A stretch of DNA of 64,000 nucleotides from Myxococcus xanthus (GCF_900106535.1 NZ_FNOH01000001.1:496001-560000); one strand, 5' to 3'; shown: positions 25,543-34,052, numbered from the stretch's first letter. Made by a program: numbers and translations. Notes: generated from the letters alone by a model not told the origin.

Positions 25543-25871
25543 GGTTTTGGAAGTATACGCCTGTCAGGGTTTGCGCCCAGTCCCTGCCCTTTCTTCACGC
25601 ACGTCTTGAACGTTCAGAATTGTCCCCACGGGGACTTCTTGGCTTTCAAATGTTCTGGGTTTTTAATGACCCAGGGATTTCCCCAATAGCCGGACACGGG
25701 GCAGTGGCGGAACACTCTCATGTCGGCCCCCGGGGGGAGGGCCGCCGCGGTGAACTGTGAGCGCGCGCCGGGCGCTCGGTTTCGGGTACCCGGTGCGCCG
25801 CTCCTTTCCCACACGCCTGGCGCCCGCACTCCAACCCACGAGGATGGCTGCCTTTGTGGGCCCACCAGACC
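25543..25871. other. Intergenic region with inverted repeats upstream of the LuxR gene
   Basis: The 329 bases between the LuxR regulator start and the end of the small membrane-protein gene hold no convincing protein. The part nearest the regulator is unusually AT-rich and contains two symmetric elements: GTCCCC-AC-GGGGAC at 25622-25635 and CTGGGT...ACCCAG at 25655-25674. The first has the form of an operator and the second could be a hairpin. Both lie upstream of the regulator's start codon. Confidence 0.5.
25622..25635. promoter_or_regulatory. Inverted repeat, possible operator
   Basis: GTCCCC-AC-GGGGAC is a perfect 6+6 inverted repeat about 80 bases upstream of the LuxR regulator start (25542), in locally AT-rich DNA. 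A role as regulator binding site is inferred from position and symmetry only. Confidence 0.35.
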
Positions 25872-26219
25872 TCATGGGACATGCAGGAAGCGAGGCAGGC
25901 GCCCGGGGGGCACCACCCTGCTCAGGAAATGAAGCATGCCCAGGGCCAGGTAGGCCATGCCCAGGGCCAGTGCGGCCCAGCCCAGCCAGGCGCTGATGGC
26001 GCCCGTGCCCAGGCCCACCAGGGCCCAGATGGCGAGCGCCGTGCCCACGCCCCAGGGCATGGCCGTGCGCAGGTGGGGCGGACTGAAAGCACCACCCAGG
26101 GCGCAGAAGGCGGCCGCCATGACGCCAAAGCCGAACCACTTTGGCTCCTGGACGGGGAAGATGGCCGCCATGGATAGCAGCGCCGTGAAGAGTCCAAGTA
26201 TCGCGAGTCCCAGGGTCAT
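25872..26219 (-). CDS. Small four-helix membrane protein, unknown function
   Basis: A 115-residue hydrophobic protein with four probable transmembrane helices (LGLAILGLFTALLSMAAIF; FGFGVMAAAFCALGGAF; GVGTALAIWALVGLGTGAI; LGWAALALGMAYLALGMLHF) and a short basic C-terminus. No family motif is recognised. It is a single gene, divergent from the Ser/Glu-rich lipoprotein gene across 217 bases. Confidence 0.7.
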   Translation of the reverse strand: MTLGLAILGLFTALLSMAAIFPVQEPKWFGFGVMAAAFCALGGAFSPPHLRTAMPWGVGTALAIWALVGLGTGAISAWLGWAALALGMAYLALGMLHFLSRVVPPGRLPRFLHVP

Positions 26220-26436
26220 GGCTTACTCCGTGGCCGTTCCTGGGAAAGGTGCTCACCGAGCGCGTAGCGCGTAACGCACCTTCGGTTCGTGGGCTTCGCG
26301 GCATGCCGCGTGGTGTCGTGCGTAAAGGCGCGAAATCGCAACATCCTTCCGCTCGGCACGCTGCTGGCTAGGCTGCCAATCGGTTGTACCACCGTGCGAC
26401 GGCCGGCCCACGTGAAGAACGGATGGACACCTGGAA

Positions 26437-27444
26437 ATGCGTTCGATGAAGACGAAGAAGTCCGTGAAGCGCGCGCTGTGCATGGCAGTGGTGATGACGG
26501 TCTCCGGATGCAGGGCGCCCGCGGCGTTGGGGCCCGGAGGCGGCATGAGCGCTTCAGAGGGCTCCGACTCCGCCGCTTCGTCCGAGGGCTCCGACTCCGC
26601 TGCTTCGTCCGAGGGGTCCGACTCCGCCGCTTCGTCGGAAGGCTCGGGTGAATCGAGCCAGTCGGACTCTGGTGCGTCGTCGGAGGGCTCGGGCGACTCC
26701 AGCCAGTCGGAATCGAGCGGTTCCAGTGGAGAGGGCTCCAGCCGGTCGGAGTCGAGCGGCTCTGGTGAAGAGGGCACGAGCCACTCCGAGTCGAGCGGTT
26801 CCAGTGGAGAGGGCTCCAGCCAGTCGGAGTCGAGCGGCTCTGGTGAAGAGGGCACGAGCCACTCCGAGTCGAGCGACAATGAGTCCACGGAGCTCGCCTC
26901 TCGAAGCTCCGAGGAAGGCGGCACGAGCGAGGGCTCCTCGGGAACGGAGAAGGCGGACGGTGAGGCGTCGCGCTCCCGCAGCAACAACAGCAGCCAGTCG
27001 AACAACAACGACGTGGCGTCCTCGGTGACGGTGGCCGCGCTGGTGGTGGGGCTCGGCATCATCATCTGGCAGGCGTATGCCGCGGTGGAGCGGCGCCGAG
27101 GGGTGTCTCCGAAAGAGGCGGGCCGCGCGGCCCAGGTGTACCTGCGGGCGCGCACGCACCAGCTTCGTGAGGACCTCGCCCTGGGCGCGGGGCCGACGGT
27201 AGAGGACCTGGCGGCGGCGGCTCGCATCCGGCGTGAGCACCTGGGCCTCTTCGGGCGCGTGCTGCGCGCGAACCGGAAGGAGCTGCTCGAGATGGCCGAG
27301 GCGAGCACCCTCACGCCGGACCGCGCGCTCGCGTGGATGGAGCGGGTGGGAGAGCTGGCGCGTGCCGAGCCGTTGCTGGAGGAAGAGCGCCGCGCGTTCC
27401 TCGCGGCACCGTCCCAGGAGGGCACCGCGACGGTGGCGCACTGA
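26437..27444 (+). CDS. Ser/Glu/Gly-repeat lipoprotein with membrane helix and cytoplasmic-type tail
   Basis: A 335-residue protein (ATG 26437, or ATG 26446 three codons later) with a basic n-region and lipobox VSGC (Cys25). Residues about 38-195 are an extreme Ser/Glu/Gly-rich stretch built of repeated units (SEGSDSAAS three times, then a 26-residue unit twice), probably a disordered stalk. A hydrophobic helix at about 198-215 (VTVAALVVGLGIIIWQAY) is followed by a helical domain of about 115 residues that I do not recognise (RARTHQLREDLALGAGPTVE). The stop overlaps the next gene's ATG by one base (TGATG), so it is coupled to the Lnb-like protein. Confidence 0.75.
   Translation: MRSMKTKKSVKRALCMAVVMTVSGCRAPAALGPGGGMSASEGSDSAASSEGSDSAASSEGSDSAASSEGSGESSQSDSGASSEGSGDSSQSESSGSSGEGSSRSESSGSGEEGTSHSESSGSSGEGSSQSESSGSGEEGTSHSESSDNESTELASRSSEEGGTSEGSSGTEKADGEASRSRSNNSSQSNNNDVASSVTVAALVVGLGIIIWQAYAAVERRRGVSPKEAGRAAQVYLRARTHQLREDLALGAGPTVEDLAAAARIRREHLGLFGRVLRANRKELLEMAEASTLTPDRALAWMERVGELARAEPLLEEERRAFLAAPSQEGTATVAH
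26554..26634 (+). repeat. Three tandem 27-base coding repeats
   Basis: Three consecutive 27-base units, nearly identical at the DNA level, encode SEGSDSAAS in the lipoprotein stalk. In-frame units of this kind can expand or contract by slippage or recombination. Confidence 0.85.
26716..26871 (+). repeat. Two tandem 78-base coding repeats
   Basis: Two adjacent 78-base units (26716-26793 and 26794-26871), nearly identical in DNA, encode a 26-residue Ser/Gly/Glu unit that begins SGSSGEGSS. One visible difference (CGG versus CAG) changes Arg to Gln. Confidence 0.85.
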
Positions 27445-30230
27445 TGCGCTGGCTGCGGCTGCTCGCGCTCGTCTTCGCGCTGCCGGTGCATGCCGACGAT
27501 GCCCTGTCCGCGCGCGTCCAAGCGCTCGAACAGGCGGGCGTGGTCCTGCGGGGCGCCGCGGCGGCCGACGCGGACCTGGTGACGGAGGTGGAGGCGGGGC
27601 TGGAGGCGCTGCCTCCGGCGATGCGGCGTCCGCCCGGTGGTCCCCTGGAATTGGTGCTGCACCCGGAGGCAGCGCCGCTGGGCCTGGGCGATGGCTCCCC
27701 CGCGCGTCCCGACTGGACGGAGGGCCGCGCGCGGTTCCACCTCTACCAGTACGCTCCATCGGAGGAACGCCGGGCCACGCTGCGTCTGTCTCGACTGACA
27801 GAAGCGGAGGTGGAGCGGTTGTGGCGCCGGCGCGCGGTGGTGCACGCGGTGATGCAGCGCTGGGATGACGCGAAAGGCTGGAGCGGCACCCCGGCCTGGC
27901 GCCGGCTGTCGGGTTGGATGAAGCCCTTCGAGCGGCCCCTGGTGTGGAAGGAGGAGGTCCGCCTTCGCTACGCCGGAGCTTTCAGCCGCGCCATGGGGCA
28001 GCGCAGCGCCTCATTGGATTGGGTGACGTTCGCCGAGGAACTGCTCGTGCCCGTGGAGTCCCTGCGCGCGGACGCGCTGCCGGTGGATGACCACGTTCGC
28101 TGCCAGGAGTTCTCCAAGGCCCGTGCACTGACGGAGCAGCTGGAAGCGTCGGGCTTGGGCACGCTGCCGCCGCGCGGCGACTGCCCCGCCTTCGAAGCCT
28201 GGGCGGAGCTGGAGTCCCTGTCGCACTTCGAGGTGCTGCTGGTGGCCTCCACGGGCCGTCAGCCGGAGTCCCTCTTCGGACACCTGCTGCTGCGCCCGGT
28301 GTGGCACGAGGGCGAGGTACCACGGGGGCCTACCTTCGAACGGGTGGTGCAACTGGTCGCGCTGACAGGGATGGAGTCCAAGGGCCTGGGCTACGTGGTG
28401 AAGGGAATGACGGGGGCCTACGACACCGTCTTCCTCACGGGGACGATGGGCGACCTGTCCCACGAGGCGCTGGAGCTGGAGCAGCGCTCCATCCGCCGCT
28501 TCCGCCTGCGCCTGAAGCCCGGCGAGGAAGCGCGGATGCTGGAGCGGGTGTGGGAGCTCGAGCGCCGCGGGTACATGGGCTACTACTTCTTCACGGACAA
28601 CTGCGCGAGCGCGCTCGTCTTCCTGCTCAACGGCGCGCTGGAGGGGGGGCGGCAGCTGCGTCCTCCCGGCACGCTTTGGGTCCTGCCCACCGCCACGCTG
28701 GACACCCTGGCCCGGGTGCAGGTGGAGGAGCCGGGGGGCGAGACGTCCTCCCTCCTGGAGCACATCCCGGATGCGTTCGAGTCCACCGGGGACCGCGCGG
28801 TGCGTGCGCGCTCGGCACAGCAGGATGCACTGGACGCGCTGGCCGGACATGTCGGCGCCGATGAACTCGCGCGTCTCCGGGGCGTGCATGCCCGGTTGGA
28901 GTCGCCGGAGCCACAGGTCCGCGCCCCGGCCTATGACGACCTGCCCGGAGTGGTGGCCGCGCTGATGCACTCGGCGAAGACGGCGTCCCGCGACACGGTC
29001 CGCGCGCACCTGCATGCCTACGTGGCGCACGCGGTGCGGGTGGAGCGCGCCGCGGTGGACCGTGCCGACGGCGAGCGCCTGCGAATCGAGCGCGAGCGGA
29101 TGCTCGCGATGAAGGTGTCGGTTGCGGGCTCGGCAAGGGCCGGCACGGCCGAGCGCCAGCGCGTCTTCGAGAACGAGGACGCGCTCCAGCGGAGGCTCGC
29201 GGTGTTGGACCGCGCCACCCTGCTGAAGGATGCACTGGCCTCCGCGGAGCGCCGTCCTCCCACGCCCGAGGAACTGCGGACGTTGGTGTGGGCCGAGCGA
29301 ACCGAGGCCACCTTCCACCGTGCCACCGACGTGCAGGGCACGCTCAATGACGGCTTGCTGGCGACCGTGGACCCGGTGGCCTTCCTGCACGAGGACCGGC
29401 GCCGCAAGGTGGCGGCGGAGACGGCTTGGGCGGAAGGCGCGCTGCGGGAGTCCGGAGCGGGGCGCGTGATGGTGGCCCTGGGCGTGGACTTTCCCGAAGG
29501 GGCAGCGGCCCGGCCCCTGGTGGGGCTACGCACCGCGGGCATGGCCGAGGCGCTGGGCGATGCGCGGCTCCACGGCTTCCAGCCGAGCAGTGAGCTGCGG
29601 GTGCTCGATGGCGAGCTGTTTCTCCTGCCGCGCTGGGGGGTGCCCAAGGTGGTGGCCTCGGACCTGACGCTGTTGGGCTACCGCACGCTGCTGCGCGAGC
29701 TTCCCCAGTTCCGTGACTCCTTCTGGGATTCGCTCGGCTGGGGGGCCGAGGCCCGCGTGGCGTCGAGCGACGCGCGCCTGCTGCGCTATCGCGCGTCGGT
29801 GCAGGCGGAGGCGTTGATGGTGCTGGACGAGGACGCGCGCTTCTCGCGCTTCACCACGGTGGGCGTGGGCGGCCTGGCCGCGGTGCACTGGAACCGGGAT
29901 GTGTTGACGCCGGCCGCGGGGCCGCGCCTGTCACTGGCGCATCGGATGGGGCTGTTCGGTTCGGGTGCCAACGCGGTGCGGCTGGAGGCGGCCTACGCGC
30001 CCACCTGGAGGGTGGGGGACACACACTTCACCCACGAGGCGGGCGCGGCGCTCCAGTTGGAGGTGTGGCTGGGGCGCGCGGGGCCCTTCGGCGTGCTCCT
30101 CACGCCCCGCGCGCAGGTCCAGTGGGAGGGGGCGATATCGCCCACGCCCCACTGGGAAGCCCTGTCGCCGTCTACGTGGTTGGCCGGCTCGGCGGAGCGG
30201 CGTCTGGCACTTGGGTTCGAGGTGCGCTGA
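27444..30230 (+). CDS. Lnb-like (DUF4105) envelope protein with predicted C-terminal beta region
   Basis: A 928-residue protein with a signal peptide (about 1-17, ending PVHA). The central part carries the DUF4105/Lnb signature: PESLFGHLLLRPVW (His280) and FFTDNCASALVFLLN (Cys387), a Cys/His pair like that of papain/NlpC-type enzymes. Lnb proteins transfer an acyl chain within lipoproteins to make the lyso form. The last about 200 residues alternate in the manner of outer-membrane beta strands (ALQLEVWLGRAG, GVLLTPRAQVQW). Coupling to a lipoprotein gene makes lipoprotein modification a reasonable guess. Its end overlaps the convergent membrane-protein gene by 59 bases. The ATG at 27444 fits the signal peptide. 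Confidence 0.8.
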   Translation: MRWLRLLALVFALPVHADDALSARVQALEQAGVVLRGAAAADADLVTEVEAGLEALPPAMRRPPGGPLELVLHPEAAPLGLGDGSPARPDWTEGRARFHLYQYAPSEERRATLRLSRLTEAEVERLWRRRAVVHAVMQRWDDAKGWSGTPAWRRLSGWMKPFERPLVWKEEVRLRYAGAFSRAMGQRSASLDWVTFAEELLVPVESLRADALPVDDHVRCQEFSKARALTEQLEASGLGTLPPRGDCPAFEAWAELESLSHFEVLLVASTGRQPESLFGHLLLRPVWHEGEVPRGPTFERVVQLVALTGMESKGLGYVVKGMTGAYDTVFLTGTMGDLSHEALELEQRSIRRFRLRLKPGEEARMLERVWELERRGYMGYYFFTDNCASALVFLLNGALEGGRQLRPPGTLWVLPTATLDTLARVQVEEPGGETSSLLEHIPDAFESTGDRAVRARSAQQDALDALAGHVGADELARLRGVHARLESPEPQVRAPAYDDLPGVVAALMHSAKTASRDTVRAHLHAYVAHAVRVERAAVDRADGERLRIERERMLAMKVSVAGSARAGTAERQRVFENEDALQRRLAVLDRATLLKDALASAERRPPTPEELRTLVWAERTEATFHRATDVQGTLNDGLLATVDPVAFLHEDRRRKVAAETAWAEGALRESGAGRVMVALGVDFPEGAAARPLVGLRTAGMAEALGDARLHGFQPSSELRVLDGELFLLPRWGVPKVVASDLTLLGYRTLLRELPQFRDSFWDSLGWGAEARVASSDARLLRYRASVQAEALMVLDEDARFSRFTTVGVGGLAAVHWNRDVLTPAAGPRLSLAHRMGLFGSGANAVRLEAAYAPTWRVGDTHFTHEAGAALQLEVWLGRAGPFGVLLTPRAQVQWEGAISPTPHWEALSPSTWLAGSAERRLALGFEVR

Positions 30231-30696
30231 CAGGGGCGGGCTCGCCAATTTTGTAGCTCGTCCAGAACGGGTGGCTGATGGCCCCCGTCACGGCGCCGAT
30301 GAAGATGCCGATGACGTAGAGCGCCGTGTACCCCCAGAAGCCCAGGCCATAGAAGATGTGGCCCTGGGTCGCCGAGCCGATGAAGAGGAAGAAGGCGAGG
30401 GCGGCGGGCACTGCGACGGCGGAGAGGGCGGCCGCGCCGAGCGCGCGCGGCAGCCTTCGCGCGTGGAAGCCGCCGAAGGTGCCGGCCAGGAGCCCGTTGA
30501 ACATGGGCAGGAAGAACAGGGCCAGGCTGATGAACGCCATCACCAGCGTGCTCACGATGAACCGGTTGTGGACCGGATTGATGGTGTCTGGCTTGAAGGT
30601 CAGGTCCGCGGGAATCTCCCGGCGGACGTACTCGTAGCGCGGCTTGGGACCGGCAAGGGCCTTCTCCGGGTCCTGCGTCAGGATGCGCTCGGGCAT
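30172..30696 (-). CDS. Four-helix inner-membrane protein, unknown
   Basis: A 174-residue protein: a charged N-terminal 45 residues (YEYVRREIPADLTFKPD), then about four hydrophobic helices (FIVSTLVMAFISLALFFLP; ALSAVAVPAALAFFLFIG; YGLGFWGYTALYVIG; FIGAVTGAISHPF) and a Pro-rich end. No family is recognised. The 3' end overlaps the Lnb-like gene by 59 bases on the opposite strand. Confidence 0.72.
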   Translation of the reverse strand: MPERILTQDPEKALAGPKPRYEYVRREIPADLTFKPDTINPVHNRFIVSTLVMAFISLALFFLPMFNGLLAGTFGGFHARRLPRALGAAALSAVAVPAALAFFLFIGSATQGHIFYGLGFWGYTALYVIGIFIGAVTGAISHPFWTSYKIGEPAPVSAPRTQVPDAAPPSRPTT

Positions 30697-30889
30697 GTCT
30701 GGCTACCTCCCTCGGGGGCAAATCAACGTGTGCTTGATGGCCATGAGTTTGTGACGCCAGCGGGTGCGCGGAAGGGCCGCTGGCCGCATCGGGGGGCGGG
30801 CCGCCTGCCGGGCCCTGGAATTCTCCCTCCGGAATACTCGCGGAGTCCCTGGATACCCGAGTCGAGGGGCCCGAAGATGCGCGCCGGAC

Positions 30890-30917
30890 TTGGCGGACGG
30901 TGGCCTCCGGCTATGCT
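30890..30917 (+). promoter_or_regulatory. Possible sigma70-type promoter for the 30963 lipoprotein
   Basis: TTGGCG, a 16-base spacer, then TATGCT (four of six matches in each box) lies 46 bases upstream of the ATG at 30963. Similarity is moderate and no experimental start is known. Confidence 0.3.
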
Positions 30918-30962
30918 GCCGCGCCCGGCAGCACCCCCATCTCTGCCCGTACGGAATTTTCC

Positions 30963-31436
30963 ATGAGCTTTCGCCGCAAACTGCTGACCCTTGCCCTTGT
31001 CTCTTCCTCCCTGCTGGCCGCCTGCGTCGTGCAGCGTCCGTTCTATCGCGACGTCGTCCAGCCCGCGGGCTCCTCGGTGGCGGCCGGTACCCTGGTGGAC
31101 CTCATCGTCCTGGACTCGGACACCAACCAGCCCGTGAAGGGCGCCAAGGTGATCTGGGGCGAGGACTCCCGTTCGCGCGAGTCCTACGTCACGGACGAGG
31201 ACGGCCGGGTGTCCTTCGACGTGACGCCGGCGCTGCTGAAGGAAAACCCGCTGGTGGAGGTCGTGCTGCCCAGGGGCGTTCGGAGCTACCGCCTGCAGGT
31301 GGTGCCCGCGACGGATGTCGCCGCGCCCGAGGAGGCGGAGGCCTCTGCTGCTCCCGCGACGCCCGAGGCTCCCGCCGTGCCGGAGGAGACGCCGGCGACG
31401 GAGGCTCCCGCCGCGGCGCCTGATACCAGCAACTGA
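30963..31436 (+). CDS. Small lipoprotein with Ig/carboxypeptidase-regulatory-like domain
   Basis: A 157-residue lipoprotein (lipobox LAAC, Cys21). The folded core of about 70 residues (LIVLDSDTNQPVKGAKVIWG, then YVTDEDGRVSFDVTPALL) resembles a transthyretin-like or CarboxypepD-regulatory beta-sandwich. It is followed by a Glu/Ala/Pro-rich disordered tail of about 40 residues. No enzyme motif is seen. It probably sits in the envelope as a structural or assembly factor (inference). Convergent with the dienelactone hydrolase gene. Confidence 0.75.
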   Translation: MSFRRKLLTLALVSSSLLAACVVQRPFYRDVVQPAGSSVAAGTLVDLIVLDSDTNQPVKGAKVIWGEDSRSRESYVTDEDGRVSFDVTPALLKENPLVEVVLPRGVRSYRLQVVPATDVAAPEEAEASAAPATPEAPAVPEETPATEAPAAAPDTSN

Positions 31437-31461
31437 GTCCGTTCTCTCTTCCGCGCGAGGC

Positions 31462-32136
31462 TCAGCCGAGCTTCGCGTGGAGGAAGTCCACGGTGCGCTG
31501 CCACGCCTTCGCGGCGTTGTCCGGTGAGTAGACCTCCGGACGCGTGTCATTGAAGAAGGCGTGCTGTGCGTCGTAGCGGTGAATCTCCATGGGGACGCCG
31601 CCCCCCTTCAGCCTCTTCTCCAACGCGTCCACGCGCTCCGGCGAGCACCATTCGTCATTGTTCGCGTAGTGCCCGAGCACCGGCGCGCGGATGCGTGACA
31701 CGTCCGCGGCCTCCTCCGGGGGGATGCCGTAGAAGGGCACGGCGGCGTCGAGCCCCGGCTCATTCGCGGCGGCCAGCAGCGTCAGCGCGCCGCCCATGCA
31801 GAAGCCCATGATGGCCACCTTGGTGCCGGGCTTTCGCGCGCGCAGCGCCTCCACCGCGGCGCGCAGGTCCGCCGTGGCCTTGTCCCAAGCCATCGCCTTC
31901 AGCATCGCGTTGGCCTCGCTGGCGTCCTTCGTCACGCGGCCTTCGTAGAGGTCCACCGCGAAGACGGTGAAGCCTTCTCGCGCCAGCCGGTCCGCCACGT
32001 CGCGCGTGTGGCCGTTGAGGCCCCAGTACTCATGGATGAGCACCACCGCTCCGGGCGCGTCGCCCTTCGGGGCTTCACTCAGATAGCCCGCCAGTGCCTG
32101 GCCCTGCTTGCCGATGAGCTGCGTCTGTCCTGTCAT
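31462..32136 (-). CDS. Dienelactone hydrolase family protein
   Basis: A 224-residue alpha/beta hydrolase with the complete dienelactone hydrolase triad: Cys113 in GFCMGG, Asp161 in NNDEWCSP and His192 in DAQHAFFND, plus the IHEYWGL segment that supplies the Glu partner. Classical members open cyclic dienelactones in aromatic degradation, but many bacterial homologues act on other lactones or esters, so the substrate is open. The ATG at 32136 is preceded by AAGGGTGAAG. It is divergent from the GreB-like gene. Confidence 0.9.
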   Translation of the reverse strand: MTGQTQLIGKQGQALAGYLSEAPKGDAPGAVVLIHEYWGLNGHTRDVADRLAREGFTVFAVDLYEGRVTKDASEANAMLKAMAWDKATADLRAAVEALRARKPGTKVAIMGFCMGGALTLLAAANEPGLDAAVPFYGIPPEEAADVSRIRAPVLGHYANNDEWCSPERVDALEKRLKGGGVPMEIHRYDAQHAFFNDTRPEVYSPDNAAKAWQRTVDFLHAKLG

Positions 32137-32241
32137 GGCTTCACCCTTGCGAGGTTGTGGAAGGGGGCGCAGCTTAACGGCCGATTCCACGAACGCGCGC
32201 GCGAACCCGCCGCCGTGCCCGCTTGGCGACAGAGGACTGGC

Positions 32242-32745
32242 ATGTCGAAGGCATTCACGAAGGAGGACTCGGGCGACGACAGCGTGATGCCCGTCCGTCC
32301 ACGCGCGTCCTCCGGGGAGAAGCGCTACATCACCCCGGAGGGCTACCGGGCGCTCCAGGAGGAACTGGCGGCGGCGCAGGGGCCGGACCCCAAGGCGGGT
32401 GAGTTCACGGAGCTGGAGGCGGGCGTGCGCCGCAAGGAGCGCGAGCGGCGCGTACAGGAGCTGGCGGCGGTGCTGGAGGACGTGCGGGTGGTGGAGCCCG
32501 ACGCCTCGCAGGCCGGCCGCGTCTTCTTCGGCGCCTGGGTGGAACTGGAGGACGAGGACGGCGGCCCAGTGCGCTACCGCATCGTCGGGCCGGACGAGTC
32601 TGATGTGAAGGCGGGGCGGCTGAGCGTGGAGTCGCCCCTGGCCCGGGCCCTGCTGGGCAAGGAAGTGGGCGAGTCCGTGGTGGTGGATCGCCCCCGTGGC
32701 CCCGTGGAGTACACAGTGACGGCCGTGGACTACGCCGCGTCCTGA
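32242..32745 (+). CDS. GreA/GreB-like transcription elongation factor
   Basis: A 167-residue protein with a GreB-type N-terminus (MSKAFTKE, later EKRYITPEGYRALQEEL), a coiled-coil hairpin (about 40-85) and a C-terminal FKBP-like domain (VFFGAWVELEDEDGGPVRY; VESPLARALLGKEVGES). Gre factors insert the coiled coil into the RNA-polymerase secondary channel and stimulate cleavage of backtracked RNA. The acidic tip of typical GreA/GreB (D-x-S-E-N) is not obvious here: the hairpin tip reads PDPKAGEFTELEAG. Cleavage activity may thus differ. ATG 32242 has GAGGA upstream. Confidence 0.82.
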   Translation: MSKAFTKEDSGDDSVMPVRPRASSGEKRYITPEGYRALQEELAAAQGPDPKAGEFTELEAGVRRKERERRVQELAAVLEDVRVVEPDASQAGRVFFGAWVELEDEDGGPVRYRIVGPDESDVKAGRLSVESPLARALLGKEVGESVVVDRPRGPVEYTVTAVDYAAS

Positions 32746-32752
32746 GCCGGGC

Positions 32753-33469
32753 TCAGCGCCTGGTGGCGATGACGGTGCTCAGCACGGAGAAGGGCTCCGG
32801 CATCAGTCCGTCGCGCACCTCGACGGTGAAGCCTTCCGTTTCGAGCAGCGCGCGGGCCCGGGGCACCAGGAACGTCAGGTAGTACATGACGAAGGGCGGA
32901 TTCCACAGCGCGTTGCGCGCGCGCATGGCGGCGTTGAAGCCCTTGGCCATCCAGTAGCCCGGGCGGAGCTTCGACGGCGGGTGCGCAGTGACGAAGAGGA
33001 AGCGGCCCCCGGGGCGCAGCGCGCGGGCGATGCCTTTGACGAGCCTTGGCTCGTCCTCTTCGAGGATGTGACCGAAGGCGCCGAAGCTGGTGACGACGTC
33101 GAACGCGCCGTCGAAGGGGAGCGCCAGTGCGTCGCCCTGGATGAACTCCAGCGCCGCGGTGCCCGGCGCCTGCGCGAGCTGCTGGCGCGCCTCGTCGAGC
33201 ATGCCTTGGCTGAGGTCGAAGCCCACCACGCGCTCCCGCGCGAGCGGACGCAAGAAGCGCATGGCCGCGCCGGTGCCGCAGCACACGTCCAGCGCGCTGC
33301 CTACGCTGCCGGGCGCGCCCAACTGGGCAATGGCGGCCTCGAGCACCGCATCCGGCGTGCGAAAGGGCGTGTACTCGAACTTGGGCGCGAGCAGGTCGTA
33401 GCCGTGCTCGACGGACGTGAGGGCCTGCGCGGCCAGCTCCCGGAGGGTGGGGCCCTTGCGGTGGAACAT
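32753..33469 (-). CDS. Class I SAM-dependent methyltransferase
   Basis: A 238-residue methyltransferase with motif I ALDVCCGTGAAMRFL, an acidic loop (VVGFDLSQGML), FIQGDALALPF and LRPGGRFLFVTAHPP. It resembles the Methyltransf_11/25 group that methylates small molecules such as lipids or quinone precursors. Its substrate is unknown. The ATG at 33469 was chosen for domain fit. Convergent with the GreB-like gene, separated by 7 bases. Confidence 0.85.
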   Translation of the reverse strand: MFHRKGPTLRELAAQALTSVEHGYDLLAPKFEYTPFRTPDAVLEAAIAQLGAPGSVGSALDVCCGTGAAMRFLRPLARERVVGFDLSQGMLDEARQQLAQAPGTAALEFIQGDALALPFDGAFDVVTSFGAFGHILEEDEPRLVKGIARALRPGGRFLFVTAHPPSKLRPGYWMAKGFNAAMRARNALWNPPFVMYYLTFLVPRARALLETEGFTVEVRDGLMPEPFSVLSTVIATRR

Positions 33470-33595
33470 GGTGTCTCGGGGTGTATCGCACCCACACCGG
33501 CCCCTCCCTCTGAAAATGCGGCCGGTATCGGGCATTGAATGTTCCGTGGGGGGCCCCGTCAGAAGGTTCAAGCAGGACGACGGAGGAGGACGACA

Positions 33596-34027
33596 ATGGC
33601 GCTCAAGACGGGTTTCGCGGTGCTGGCTTTCGGAATGATGTTCCTCGGCTCCACGGCCGCGCATGCGAAGGACGACAACGAGAAGTCGCGGTTCTCCCAG
33701 CAGCACCGGCATGACGGCCGCGGCGGCAACTTCGGTGTCCACGTCGACGCCCGCCGCCACCCGGGACCCGCGCCGCTGCCGCCGCCGCACGCTCGGGGCC
33801 GCTACGAACTGCAGACGGTGAACCGCTGGGTGCAGGGCCGCTACGAGCAGGTGTGGGTCCCCGAGGTGTGCCGCGAGCGTAACAACCGTCGCTCACGGGT
33901 GACCCGGTGCACCGGCGGCTTCTACGAGCAGCGCTGGGTGCCGGCCCGCTACGAGCCGGTCCAGGAGTGGGTGTGGGTGACCTACGCTCCGGGCCGGGTG
34001 CACGTGGCCAGCGCCGGCCGCCGCTAG
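33596..34027 (+). CDS. Small secreted basic protein, unknown
   Basis: A 143-residue protein with a signal peptide (about 1-24, ending AAHA). The mature part is His/Arg-rich with repeated Trp-Val/Tyr-Glu phrases (WVQGRYEQVWVPEVC; FYEQRWVPARYEPVQEWVWV) and one Cys pair. A clear ribosome site (GGAGGAGG) precedes ATG 33596. No family function is known to me. It stands alone and is followed by a strong hairpin. Confidence 0.75.
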   Translation: MALKTGFAVLAFGMMFLGSTAAHAKDDNEKSRFSQQHRHDGRGGNFGVHVDARRHPGPAPLPPPHARGRYELQTVNRWVQGRYEQVWVPEVCRERNNRRSRVTRCTGGFYEQRWVPARYEPVQEWVWVTYAPGRVHVASAGRR

Positions 34028-34052
34028 ACGATTCGAATCACGGGGGACCGCG

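Noticed and set aside
26500..26960. Ser/Glu repeat region considered as a mobile or satellite element
   Set aside because: It is a multiple of three throughout, stays in frame within a lipoprotein and has no flanking duplications.
30697..30962. An opposite-strand open frame over the 30963 lipoprotein and its upstream gap
   Set aside because: It runs antisense through the lipoprotein and has a random Arg/Gly-rich composition; no homologous motif.
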